Source of the DNA: Exophiala sp. HKRS030
Taxonomy: Eukaryota; Ascomycota; Eurotiomycetes; Chaetothyriales; Herpotrichiellaceae
Assembly (NCBI GenBank): GCA_023897205.1
Contig: JAHWDD010000008.1
Location: 186,001 to 250,000, forward strand
Reading direction: 5' to 3'
Length of the DNA: 64,000 bases
The notes under the pieces were generated by a model that was not told where the DNA came from, did no database searches, and saw nothing but the letters and a program-made list of their open reading frames with translations. Numbering within the stretch: position 1 is the stretch's first letter; each line of letters begins with the position of its first letter. Made by a program: the position numbers and the translations under genes. Positions 23,913-35,066 of the stretch are shown here, one piece after another.

Positions 23913-25126
23913 TTATAGCTTCTCCATCATAGCCTCGATCTTGACTCGGCTAAGGGGCTCGCCGCCCTTGAAGAGGTCGAGGGTATCATTCAGACGCTGC
24001 TGCGTGACGGGGTCAGCCACGATGGCCTTTTACAACTCGGCCCCCTCGTTGGCGAGGCAGTCGGTCTTCGTGTCTGCCAGCTTTCCGTCCCAGTCTGCCA
24101 CTGCGGGGGGATCGTCATTGACTATCTTGGCCAGGAGGTCGGACAGTTTGCCAGAAGTCACATAGACATGCTGTGACTTCGGTTGGCCCTCGGCGGGCTG
24201 TTCACTTCCGTCGTACGGGAGCTTAGCGAGCCCGTTCAGAACCTCGTGGGAGATGTTGGCCGTGTGGCATCCTATTTCTCCAGCGGTCATGGCCTCCTTG
24301 GGAGCAATGAAGCTAAGTTTAAGAATAAAATCAGCCTTCCTACTACTTAAAATTTTTCATCGCGCGTACAAATAAACTTTAGCTTACCTGGCGTTCTTGA
24401 GGAATGGCTGTTCCTTGTCCGTCTCCCTGCACGATCGTCGGTAGGTCTCGAGTACTGGGTTGCGGGGTCCTCGACGTTGGGGCCACAACTTGAGATCATC
24501 GTGGGCACGAGTCTCTGTATTGTACACGGATGAGCCACTTATCAGATTGACCACGCTTCTTCTTTTTGGGTGTCTGTGTGCGTTGCTGAGTTACCGCTAT
24601 GATAAGGTGACTTTGCACAAGCAGTCTTCTTGGCCACAGGCAATGGCCCGAGCGAGACTGAACAGCGCGGTACCCAAAGTGCGGATTAGCCCGGCCTCGA
24701 CGATCTTTGCACCATTGAGTGGGGGCCCCGTGGATGGGATCTTGATAAAGAAGCGGTCGCGCGAGATACCTGTTCTGCGCAACTCCTCAAAGTACACGCG
24801 GGCATGTTTGACGACGGCATAGACGTCGTGGGCTCATGAAGGTAAGACCTGGAGTAAGGCACGACCATTGATGTGATTGATGTCCTTCTTGACGAGCAAG
24901 ACGGCCTAGGCAGAACTTGTCAGTCTCCCCAGAAACGTACTATGATCGTCTTCCCAGTCGAGGGTACGTACCAGTCTGGTATAGATTCTAAGCCATCCCT
25001 CACTCTTCGAACGATGTCCTCGACCATTTTGGCGCTTTTCTGCTTGTTAAGCTCGATATCTGGGTTTGATGGGCATGTTGTGGACGTATTCTGGGTCTAG
25101 CCAGTCGATATCGACACTTGCTGTTC
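23913..25126 (-). pseudogene. Transaldolase-family pseudogene
   Basis: Reading the minus strand, family segments appear in order: WLDPEYVHNMPIKP (about 25090), a KSAKMVEDIVRRVRDG helix in a shifted frame, RALLQVLPS, RTGISRDRFFIKIPST with the Schiff-base Lys region (about 24760), TLGTALFSLARAIACG, LWPNVEDPATQ, TYRRSCRETDKEQPFLKNA, an intact GT-AG intron, SFIAPKEAMTAGEIGCHTANISH and a C-terminal KIEAMMEKL. Damage is clear: in-frame TGA at 24834-24836, TAA at 24030-24032, and at least three one-base frame changes (near 25055, 24480 and 24440). The closest relatives in memory are fungal transaldolase-like proteins of about 380 residues seen beside specialised metabolism genes. No function is expected now. 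Confidence 0.75.
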
Positions 25127-26950
25127 AATGTTTAGAATTGGGGGGTTTTCTCTTCTTTTCTCTGGTCCATACGCTGCTCGTCCAGCTTTTCAAGCCATGT
25201 TTGAGTCCCGACACTGCCCACCATGTTTGATCCTTGTAACGACGAAAAAGAAATGAAGCTATGAAGAAATGTGTTAATACGCACCCGTTGTCTGATACGG
25301 AGTTTTCCGAAAATGATATCACCGTTGTCAAAGCACTCTTTCTTTCTTTAATTCGTGTTTACAGTCCAACTCGTAAAATGCAAGGGACCTGCTCCTGCCT
25401 ATGTACGTACCCTCGTGTGAGATCAACCAAAGAATTTTTCTTCGTAGACAGAAACCCGTGGATCAGACACTGAGGGTGGGGGTCTTTACACACACACAGG
25501 TCGGTCGGCTGGAGGCGGACAACGCACGTCTGACATGGGAATCATACAACGGTGAGAGTGGATCTGATTAGCACTCTTTCCGATGAAGGAGGGCCGTGTG
25601 ACTGTGTCGCACACAGAGCATACATATGTCTGCTGTGCGAGGCCAGACTAGTGGTACCAGACTACACAGCTGAGTCATCGAGCCCCTGTACAGGTCCAGA
25701 GCGTGAGGGCATACATGGCCATAATGTGCCTTCTCCGCACAAACATGGTCTCACTGGGGTTCCCCAGTCCCTGGACGGGGTCCTGGGAGGGGTGGCCCAC
25801 ATGGGGGCCATTTCCACATTGTCATTTGCCAAAACTATAGTAGGTTTTCTACTAGCACGCTATACCAAACCTGATCCACTTGTTTTGTACCTTTTGTCCA
25901 CGTCAGCAAGTGGTATCCCTCGACAGCCTCGAAAGACGTCGTCTACCTACCCGTAAGATGATGGCCTGCCTTTGGGCGATGGATCTTCGCCGCTACGAAC
26001 CAACAGCCCATCCCTAGAATGTGGTATGGCTTCAATCTTCAATGCCGCAACTAGATCGGCCAACCTTACGACGTGGTGTTAGATTTCGAGACTATGCATT
26101 CCCGTGGGGATCGAGTCCGAAGTAGAACATCAGAGCTGCTTTCAAAGCTTGATCTCCCTGGCACAGCGCTCTTGAACCTGCGACAAGTGGCTCACTCTTG
26201 ACCATGGACAAATGAAGTCCGTTAACCTCTTGGACACACTGCACTGATGGCCTGGACATTGTCGTTTCAACCGCCGTTAGCGAACACGTGAAAAACCTTG
26301 GTTGCTTGGTGTTCATTGTTCCTTCGAGTTCACTTCTGGGAAACCTGACTGAAGACGCGCCACAGCTCCTACGCCGGGAGCAAAAGACCTGGCTTCCTGG
26401 ACCAATGTTGGAAAAGCACGTGAGGTGTGGGGATGTGAACGTGAGTTACGGGGCCACCGACCAAAAAGAAAGGCTTTGAGTGTCAATGGGTTAATGGAAC
26501 TTGTGGAGTTTGGTGGCGGCGTAGCGCACACTTCTCAACTTGGTTGGGCCACATCCGGTGACATGCAATACAAAGATCTCCCACTCTGCTTAATGAATCA
26601 CGGATAGAAATGGTTTGCCGAAGAACGTGCGCGCCGGATGCGGGCATTTCCAAGAACAACATTTCCCAATCCGGCAATCCGGGCTTTGATCTCGAGTATG
26701 CACATACGCATCCGGCACTCCAGGGAATCGAGCGCTTTGTATTGTTGCCCCTATTTATCTGGCTGTATTCTCGTGCTCGTGAATGTCTACTCTTGTACTT
26801 CTACACGCTTGTAACCTCTCCACTCTTACCTCCTCTTGGTTGGCACCAAAAAAAACCCTTCATCGCTTCAATCCCCTTCGGACCCGACCTTGCAAGTCGA
26901 CATTATCAACGTCCCCCAATCTTCTTGTGTCCCGCGAGAGTCAAAGCACC
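25127..26950. other. Gene-poor stretch of about 1.8 kb
   Basis: I see no confident gene, transposase or reverse transcriptase. The 134-codon ORF at 25552-25956 and the 74-codon ORF at 26092-26316 have no recognisable features. A few bases upstream of 26951 the plus-strand frame of the next gene is open back to an ATG at 26783. Confidence 0.5.
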
Positions 26951-28459
26951 ATGGCCTCTACGGAGAAAGCAGAGGAAGCCGCGATATTACCTCCCGATTC
27001 CTTCGAATATCTCAAATCCATCAAATGTCACCAGCCCGAATTTCTCCGTGCCCGGAAGCTTCGCATATCATCCAGCGAGATACCTCGTCCCGACCATCGT
27101 CTGATAAGATACAAGGCGAATCGTGAGCGCGAAAAGATGCTGGAGGTGATAAACAAGGTGTACCGCCTTCCACGCTACCCGAAGGGTTGTTTTAGAGAAC
27201 TCCTTCAATGGCTTCACCGGTTCGACTTCACTCAAGACGAGGAAGAGGAATTTGTCAGGTTTCTTAACGAGCCTTCGGGGTTCGATCCGGAAGGTCGGTT
27301 TCGGGTAGTCACACCTTTCCTTCGGACCAAAACTCACAAATTTTTCGTCGGAAGTCCAATGTTACGAATGACTGCTGCCTGCGCAGATCAAGGCGACACC
27401 ACAGACGAGAGAGATCAAGACGACACCACAGACGAGAGAGACCGAGACGACACCACAGACGTGGTAGCTCAAGATGACACCACAGACGTGGTAGCTCAAG
27501 ACGACACCACAGACGAGAGAGACCGAGACGACACCACAGACGAGAGAGACCGAGACGACACCACAGACGTGGTAGCTCAAGATGACACCACAGACGAGGA
27601 AGATGAAGGTGGCCCCAGTTACGATGAGTTTTGTTCGCGGACTCATGAGTTCATCCCAGCTCTTCAAGTAGAGCGCGACTCTGACACCGAAGAGGGTTTC
27701 CTCCCCCTGCGATTCGGCTTCCCCGTGGCAACTGTGATTTGCTATGAAAGGAGCGGATACCGAAGGAGTAACGAGGGTTACACTTCGTTTCATATTGTCT
27801 TCCATCCAATTGACAAGAGCATTTGGATGGTGATGGATCGCTACCGGTGCCCGGATGATTCCGAAGATTCAGACGGCAGTCTTTGGGCATATAATAACAA
27901 CAAAAAAGCAATGGCCGTTCTACGTGACGTATTTCAGTATCATAGAAGCTACGACTCAGATTCAAATACAGATTTAGATTCGGATTCAGATTCAGATTCG
28001 GATTCGGATTCGGATTCAGATTCAGATTCGGATTCAGGTTATGATTCAAATTCCGGTTATGATTCAAATTCAGGTTATGATTCAAATTCAGATTATGATT
28101 CAAATTCAGGTTATGATTTACCTGCAAGTTCAGATGAAGATGAACAGAAGTGGGACAAGTTTGCGGTGGCCGAGGCATTCCGCGTGGGAACAAAGGAACT
28201 TTGGTTCCCTCAAGGCTTGGGCTTAAGTGAGCTCGACGGCGCAGGTCTCGATGGTAACAAGTTTGAAGAACGAGTTTCTCGATTCAAAGGTCCGCCGCCG
28301 CAAATTAAGTTACGCAGACTTCCAAAGGTTCCGCTGTTTCCAGACGGGGAGCGCCTTCGAATTCGTTTCGCAAAGCGAGCCCAATTCCAGAGCTATCTTG
28401 CAGAAAACGGTGTGGTGAAAGGCCGCTCATGGCTTAGTGTGACATCAGTGCCTAGTTGA
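26951..28459 (+). CDS. Unrecognised acidic protein with two tandem-repeat regions, 502 aa
   Basis: ATG 26951 lies in a CACCATGG context and is preferred to the in-frame ATG at 26783. I do not recognise the family. Residues 1-147 look globular and mixed-charge (with a FRELLQWLHRFDF helix). Residues about 148-218 are eight copies of a nine-residue unit beginning DDTTD and ending in either ERDR or VVAQ (27-bp DNA repeat, 27391-27606). A globular segment follows, with FHIVFHPIDKSIWMVMDRY near residue 290. Residues about 334-388 are a Asp-Ser run followed by YDSNSG-type hexapeptides (27952-28115). A last basic, proline-containing domain ends at the TGA. No signal peptide or membrane span is seen. 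The globular ends are phase-continuous across both repeats, which argues for a real gene. Confidence 0.6.
   Translation: MASTEKAEEAAILPPDSFEYLKSIKCHQPEFLRARKLRISSSEIPRPDHRLIRYKANREREKMLEVINKVYRLPRYPKGCFRELLQWLHRFDFTQDEEEEFVRFLNEPSGFDPEGRFRVVTPFLRTKTHKFFVGSPMLRMTAACADQGDTTDERDQDDTTDERDRDDTTDVVAQDDTTDVVAQDDTTDERDRDDTTDERDRDDTTDVVAQDDTTDEEDEGGPSYDEFCSRTHEFIPALQVERDSDTEEGFLPLRFGFPVATVICYERSGYRRSNEGYTSFHIVFHPIDKSIWMVMDRYRCPDDSEDSDGSLWAYNNNKKAMAVLRDVFQYHRSYDSDSNTDLDSDSDSDSDSDSDSDSDSDSGYDSNSGYDSNSGYDSNSDYDSNSGYDLPASSDEDEQKWDKFAVAEAFRVGTKELWFPQGLGLSELDGAGLDGNKFEERVSRFKGPPPQIKLRRLPKVPLFPDGERLRIRFAKRAQFQSYLAENGVVKGRSWLSVTSVPS
27391..27606 (+). repeat. 27-bp coding minisatellite (eight units)
   Basis: Units begin with the GACGACACCACAGACG pattern and come in two types whose last third encodes either ERDR or VVAQ. 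The order is A-A-B-B-A-A-B-end, suggesting block duplication. The unit length is a multiple of three, so copy-number change keeps the frame. Confidence 0.85.
27952..28115 (+). repeat. Asp-Ser microsatellite and 18-bp YDSNSG repeats
   Basis: GATTCA/GATTCG hexamers encode an Asp-Ser run (about 27955-28035), followed by 18-bp units encoding YDSNSG or YDSNSD up to about 28115. The tract is coding in the 26951-28459 gene and creates long shadow ORFs on the other strand. Confidence 0.85.
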
Positions 28460-29209
28460 GATTCTACGCATCTGCAGCATGGTGTCAGCTTTCTTGAAGT
28501 GCAAGCCGCACAAGGCTGAAAATCAAGTGCTAGGCACTGATTGGAATGGATCAGTGTCTGGACAAGTCGGTGCTCATAACGGCGCCAATGGGACAAGTTA
28601 GTCAATCCCAGTGAATCAGTGCGAAGTAATTTGATGTCAATTAGAAAAGAACAAATGGAGTTTGTGCAATGAAAACTGATCAAATGGAACTTCTTTGTGC
28701 AATTGAAACAGATCAAATGGAAAGTAAACATTCCCACCACCAGCACCCTTGAGGTTGTCTTCCATACTTCGAGAAGAAACCCAATGCTCTCAAACATTTC
28801 ACTTGAAGAGATGACGGGTGCGACAGTTTCCCATATCTACTATGAGTAAAATCTGGACCCAACGGGCTAGCCCACGACTAAGGGGTGATTCTCAGCCTGA
28901 AGCTGAGAGCGACTTCAGCAGTTAAAACATCCTTTTATCAACTTGCGAGTCAAATTACTCTGGGACAAACCCTGCGAAATCAAAAGCCTTGATGGATCAA
29001 AGACCTGACTTAACCTCTGCATATCGAAGCTGTGAGATAGGTAGATGTCTCAACCTAGCCACCACTTCAACAAAGCGAGTGCTCAGATAATGATCATGAG
29101 CTGTTTCGCGACAGAACAATGCTCATACCTGAGCCATGGACGGTAAGAGGTATACAAGAGAAGCGCTCCGGTGTCGAGATGGGAGTGCTCTACGCCCATT
29201 CTCATCATC
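28460..29209. other. Intergenic, about 750 bp
   Basis: No gene seen. Around 28655-28720 a roughly 30-bp segment containing GATCAAATGGAA is present twice as an imperfect direct repeat. Confidence 0.5.
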
Positions 29210-30361
29210 ATGGCTGATTCCTGCGAATACATTATTGACTCTGTGGAAAATTTCTGGAAGATAGAAACAGACGAGGACTGCAAAGATGAGAATCTCGAAA
29301 TCCTTACAGTGGGCGTGAACAATATGTACAGCATTGCGAATTGTGCGAACGATCTGATTTCCGGAAAGGATGGCCTCAAACTCAAAGCATACTCGACATA
29401 CCAGCGACTGGTCAAAGTCCTCGATTTCGTTTTTAAGGGAGCACAGTTATTCCAGCACAATGCCTCGAAATCGGGTCTTCCAGAAGAACAGTTGAAACCC
29501 CTATCAAAGACCATTGACGACTTTAAGGGCGTTTTGGACCGCCTCAAGAGTGATCTCCCTGAAGATATCGTTGGGAACAAGAACGAAATACCCAACTCGT
29601 CGGCAATTGAGCTTCTCCTTGAATTGTTCTACAAAGCTTGCCCCGACGTGGATGACATTATCTGTACGCAATCGGCAACATTATCATTGGCATGTCTTGG
29701 TGACTGATTGATTATAGATGAATTCGCGATGGCCTTCGAAGCCAGATTCGGCAAGTACTTCACAGAAAACAAAAATTGCGGGTTGCCCAGAGTAGTCTTC
29801 ATATGCTATGTGAGCAGTGGCATTATTGTCACAGCTTCCGCAGTCAAATGGCAGTTATCTTTCAAGAAGGTGATGGAGAGAGAGATGAAGAAAAAGGACA
29901 AGAAGGAGGAGGAAGAAGAGAAGAATGAGAATGAAAATGAGAATACAGACAGAAAAGGGTTTGACAGGGTGAATGAGAGGCTGATTCAGTGGCGGAAGAC
30001 TCGCTTTCCATCGGGCTCGACACAGACGGCAAAAGAGTTGTCCAAAAAAGTGTTTGGTGCCTCCACTGCAAAGAAGCAGGGCATCGGCTGCGTGCTAAAA
30101 GAACAAAACGTCAAGGCCTTCGACCACTCGAACATTCAAGGAGGCGCTTTTCATGTCCTGCAGGGAGCAGGTAGCATTCTCAAGATCCACCGTCCGTGCA
30201 ACAAATGTCGCCGCATGTACAATTTTGCATACATCGGTCCGAAAGGCAGCGTCCAAGACGGGAGAATCTTCCAATATGGCAGCTGCGCGGAAGATCTATG
30301 CCATGTCTTATTGGAAAACGACAAAGCATCAGACCGGGAGCCGGATACATCTCTGTGCTGA
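29210..30361 (+). CDS. Unrecognised protein: helical N-terminus, hydrophobic segment, charged linker, C-terminal Cys module, 365 aa
   Basis: Exons 29210-29663 and 29718-30361 total 366 codons; ATG 29210 is chosen over the GTG at 29171. I do not recognise the gene. Residues 1-150 look alpha-helical. Residues about 177-195 form a hydrophobic stretch (VVFICYVSSGIIVTASAV) that may be a membrane span. A Lys/Glu/Asn-rich linker follows at about 205-235. The C-terminus contains four closely placed cysteines, C312, C315, C341 and C346, in the pattern PCNKC...YGSCAEDLC, with a His after the last. This could be a small zinc site. It recalls, from memory only, fungal proteins with a C-x2-C and a later G-x-C-A-E motif. 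Its neighbours are accessory genes and pseudogenes. Confidence 0.6.
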
Positions 30362-31504
30362 ACAAAGGCACTCTTCGACCAACTCTCCCCTCTCTTCATC
30401 AACAACCGACGTCTTCTTCGCCTTCTCGTTCACAATCAGCAGTGGCTTCTCCTCAACCACCAGAGACTCTGCGCCTGTGGGCGGCTTCTGAGCATGACAT
30501 GTTGGCGCGCGGCGAGCAAATGGTTGTTGCACGCGAGATGACCGATAGTGAGAAAAGGCCCTCCATTCGAAATAGCTTCGAGCATACTCCGTGTACAGCG
30601 TCATTTACAGTGTGGCCCGGGACTGGCGGCATTTCCGTTTCGGCCCTTGGAGCCCATCTTGTTTCCGTCAAGATCTTCGGAAAGCACAGTATATATGTAT
30701 CAGGCAATGTTCAGAATCATGTCTTTACCACCTCGGGAAGGGCCATTCAAGTAAATCCTCCACCTCTGCAGGCCTTCTCCATGACCCCATTGGTCATCCA
30801 CCATCTGTGCCAACAACGTCGACGGGAGCGCCCTGAGAATGATATTCCCGAGTCTCCTTGCGAAAATCCAACCCTCAGCCGACGCATGTGGTTTTCTATG
30901 TCGGGTTAAGCATACTCGCATCCGTTCTCGTCTTCCTCCTAGCTCCAAAGACAAGGGTGAGTTCGGTTCTTACTACCCTTTCTTCAACATTCACACTACT
31001 TGAACGAGTCGATGATGACGATCAATTTCTCTTTGGCTACGCACTCTCGAGGAGCTCGATTGCCCTTTTGCCGTCCCTGCACGGGGACACATCTCGTACC
31101 AACTCGGAACTTGGCTACCGTTTTGGTTCAGACCGTATGTGCCTTAGCAGAAATCCGCCAATTGTGAGGATCTTTGTCACTTTGAGGGTATTGGTGGCAC
31201 TCGTGTCGAGGCAATGGCTACACATTAAACAGATTTGGTCCGTTTGATGATATTGTCTTGAGCTTCGCGGCTGTGATGATATATTGCTGACTAGTTGATA
31301 TACTATTCACGGTGGCGGAAATGATATTGCCTTTAGTAGCTTGCTTCTCCTATTTGTACCCTTCTTGGTGTTTTGCAATCGACGACTCCGATGCTTGTTT
31401 TTGAATCATCGAATTTTAATTTTCCATTTCTGGTCCGACCAAACGACTCACGACCACCTCCCAAAACAACACCTCCTGGTTCCTAAGAGAAGCCTACGTA
31501 GTTC
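30362..31504. other. Intergenic, about 1.1 kb
   Basis: Several ORFs overlap one another here (for example 30196-30909 and 30858-31247), but none shows family features or splice structure that I can support. It separates the Cys-module gene from the 3' end of the minus-strand sugar porter. Confidence 0.5.
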
Positions 31505-34262
31505 TCAAGGCGCTGCAGGAGGAGAACTGGTGGCGCCGAGAGTGGTCTTGTGGTTCACGTCCTCCAACTCGATTGACTGTTCTTTCACGCCGTCTTGGTC
31601 GGGTATCATTACCTCGTCTCGTTCAACCCATTCGTACGCCACATCACGGATGTACCACTTATCTTGGTACTTTTTGAAGAAGTAGTCCATTTGTTCCAAG
31701 CTACGGCCGGCCTTTTTTGGTTACCAATCAGTCAGCATCGGCACCTTCGTAATCAAAACCAGTGTGCTGCATTTCCGTTCTCTCAGAGAAAAAAAAGGGG
31801 GGGCTGGCCGTGCTTACAGTCTCGGGTACCAACGCCCAAACCATTGGAATGAATGCCAGGGTGATGACCATCCAGATGAGATAAAATCGCCTTTAATTTC
31901 CCAAACAAGTTAGTCGTAATTTTTGCCGGTTTAAATCATTCGAGGCAGGAAAGAAAGGGGGCCGTTTTTCACCATGACAAGTTTGCCACTCCTACAGGAG
32001 ATACCATGACGACTGTAATTTTGGCACGAGCCTTGGTCAGCTGGGAAAATCTCGATCAAAGTCTACATCGGATACGTTGGACTCACTTAGGAAGCAACCG
32101 GCCCAGAGACCCATGCTTTGCACCGCATTACCTTTATGGCGGCTTCGTAAAGAAGTGACCTCGGGTGCGTAAACACTATTGGATGCATGATTAGAATTTT
32201 GTTTCTTGGGCTCTACAGTGAGTCCCAAGGCCGAAGAGAAGAACTCACAATGGAATTGGACAGCATCTGTTTGTATCATCGCATCGAATAGTCAGCAAAA
32301 GGGGTTTACTCAATCATCCAAATGAAATTGAAGCAGAAAAGAAATCACGGCAATAGTGGCGTCACACTCACCCCAGGCCGAAACAGAACTCAAAGGCCAG
32401 AATGAATGCGGTGGCAGCCCAACCGGATGATTCCCGATGCTCTGGATGGTTGATACCAAAACCGATGGCCGCCGCGATTCCGCCCATGGTAAAGACCTCG
32501 AGCCAGGCACTAATGAGTAAAGTCTTTCGTCGCCCAGCGCGTTCGATCCACTGTTGCGTGTTGATTGATAGATAACGTGTAAGCCTCTCACTTTGCCAGT
32601 AACAAAACGATCGACAGTGAGTCAGGTCGGAGACTTACTAGGATGGGCAGTAGGGTCCCTACCAACATCGCTATACTTCCGACTCCTCCCATGATAAAAG
32701 CCATGCGGGGTGTTAGTCCGGCGTCTTGGAAAACCACTGGAGCATAATACACAATGGCATTGACACCGGTAATCTGCAAAAGGGGGGCAGTAAGTAACCA
32801 GGTCGAATTCCTTTTTGGGTTTTTGCTAAGACCAAAATTCGGTGCATACACACCTGCTGTAGCAAACCAACAACGAAGCCACTTAGAAGCAGGCGCCGAC
32901 CGTTTTGGAGCTCTCCACCACCGAATGTCTATATGTAAATACAATCATGTTAGCAAATGGATCAATGATATTTGCTTGGAAGGTCGGATCCAAGCCAGCT
33001 GGCTTCATGGCGGCAACAGGAGAACTCACGTCGCGCCAGGTGGTGGAAGCCTCGAGTTCGGCTTCATGTTGGGCTACCAATATGATTTCATTGGCCAAAC
33101 TGAGGATGTGAGGTGAGGTATCGGTGGCGCCTTTTCCCTCCAAGAGTGCAAGCACTGAAGCCACCTCTTTCAAACTAGCACCCCTGGATGCTAGCCATCG
33201 CGGACTCTCGGGACAGAAGGGCAAAAGAAAGAAGACGAACACGGGGAACGTCATCTGAACTATAAGACATTCAGAACGCTTCGATGTCAGCATTGCAACA
33301 AAAAAGGGAGACAAGGAAAAAGGAAACGCAATCATGGAACGACACCACGACTTACTACCCAGTGCGGTTCTCCATTGACCGTCTTTTCCTGCTAGACTAG
33401 GAGTTTCAAACACAAGGCCATAGTTTGTAAATCCAGATATGACGATGCCCTATGGGAGTTGAGAAAAGTGTCAGTAATGCTCTTTGACGAGTGACGCAGC
33501 ATCCATGCTCTCAAGACCATACCGTGACGACGATTGCTAGTTGAATGCAAATCATGATGCCTCTCCTCGAAGCTTTGCAACACTCGCTGATGTACATCGG
33601 GACCTTGTTTTGATAAGCAAAAAGTCAGATAACACTCGTTTTGGCAACTGGTCCAAGTCGGACGATGTTTTTTTATTCATGGGTACTAAGTACTCACCGT
33701 GGCCGAAACAGCACCAACGCCAACACCGGCTACAATCCTGCCCACTTTGATCTGACTGTTAGAGGTACACGACAAGCTAAGGTATTTAAAAACATACCGA
33801 TAAATTGAGCGACTGAATATGATGCCGTCTGCAAGGCGGCACCGACAAGAAGGACAACGCAGCCAATGGCAATTGTCCATCGGCGTCCGGTGAGGTTGGC
33901 AAAGTAGAAACACAGCATGGCCCCGAGCAGACAGCCCAGCTATCGAGCACGACGATGTCAATTTCTTTCTCTTTCTGGCCAAGGATGTTTGAATTTTCAC
34001 ACTCAAAAACTCACGTCGTAACTGGCTACCATGAATCCTTGCATGGTTGGGCTTGGATGTCTAAAACGCTCCTGGAATTGAGGCAGTGCCAGTAAGCCTC
34101 CCATGACTCCTTGATCACTGGAAAGAAGAGCCAGACGAAGGTTAGCCAACGAATTTTCCATACAGTGGGCCACGGGAGCTGCACTTACTAGCCAAAAAGG
34201 AGGAATGCAAATCCTCCGGTCACGTTGATGAGGACTTGTAATGGGTTCCCCGTGAGGCCCAT
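31505..34262 (-). CDS. MFS sugar/quinate-type transporter, 15 exons, 528 aa
   Basis: Minus-strand exons: 34189-34262, 34015-34117, 33798-33939, 33698-33744, 33523-33603, 33356-33449, 33030-33259, 32854-32928, 32639-32773, 32372-32550, 32249-32266, 32087-32175, 31973-32012, 31818-31890 and 31505-31711. All junctions keep phase and sum to 529 codons. Signatures: GGFAFLLFGYDQGVMGG in TM1, GRR after TM2, VGRIVAGVGVG in TM4, PESPRWLAS after TM6, LLQQITGVNAIVYYAP in TM7, and PETAGRSLEQMDYFFKKY at the end of TM12. This ending is typical of fungal sugar, lactose or quinate porters. It starts the 31.5-47 kb metabolic block and diverges from the dehydrogenase at 35067 across about 800 bp. Fourteen introns including an 18-nt exon is unusually fragmented. 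Confidence 0.9.
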
Positions 34263-35066
34263 GATGATGGAGACTTGGTTTTGGTTCCGTTGATGGAATC
34301 CTGCGAGGGGGGATACAGTGTGAGGGAGGATCACTTGTTATACCGGATGATGATAGTGGAGGATCGTTGGAAGAGGAAGAGGAAGAAGAACAAAGAATCA
34401 GATGTATATACGTATGTATTGATGGACTTGAAAAGACCTTTTACAGCTCAAGTATATGATATACCTCTCTGAACTCAGGGCTGGTGAGACCTCTCCCCCG
34501 TACATACCCCAGGTTCCCGCCCGCCGACCACCCCAGGAATCGAACGGAACAAGCCAAAATCAAACCAAACAACCGATCACGGGCCAATCGGTTGCAGTCA
34601 ATGGTCAATAGTATATCCAGAATGCTAGGCCTAAAGATTCCGCCCCGGGTTGTTGCGAAAGGACCAAGGCAGTCGGGTGTGTGGAGACCTCAAAAAAAGG
34701 GTTGCCCGACACGAGGTTGAAAATTAGGCTCGGCCACTCGACGTTTTGCCGAACGGTGAAAGCTTCTGGGTCTCAGAGGTGATATCCAAGATTAGCAGAC
34801 ACCCGCTGACCCGAAATAAATGTCTGCAATGAGAAAGAGGCATACACAATGTCCGGCCGACCCAATGGTCTAGCGTACTGTTTCGTGGGTTGAGCAAAGA
34901 GTAACAATTTGAACAATGCATATTTGGCTTGTGGAAGTCTGAGTGACTCGACTGGCTGTATGGGCAAGATTTCACCCGACGCCTTCTTCCCTTCTACTAT
35001 TATCTTTTTCTTTGGATAGGCCGCCTGCACTGGCTGGTCCCCTCTTCCCGCCCTTCTCCGGTTAGA
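34263..35066. promoter_or_regulatory. Divergent promoter region between sugar porter and dehydrogenase
   Basis: About 800 bp separate the porter start (34262, minus) and the dehydrogenase start (35067, plus). No gene is supported. Head-to-head layout would allow shared control of uptake and first oxidation. Confidence 0.5.

Noticed and set aside
27651..28193. Minus-strand 180-codon ORF rich in Asn and Leu.
   Set aside because: It is the reverse reading of the Asp-Ser/YDSNSG microsatellite of the plus-strand gene and has no independent content.
30196..30909. Plus-strand 237-codon ORF overlapping the end of the Cys-module gene.
   Set aside because: It overlaps the called exon out of frame, is Ser/Pro-rich throughout and shows no domain or splice support.
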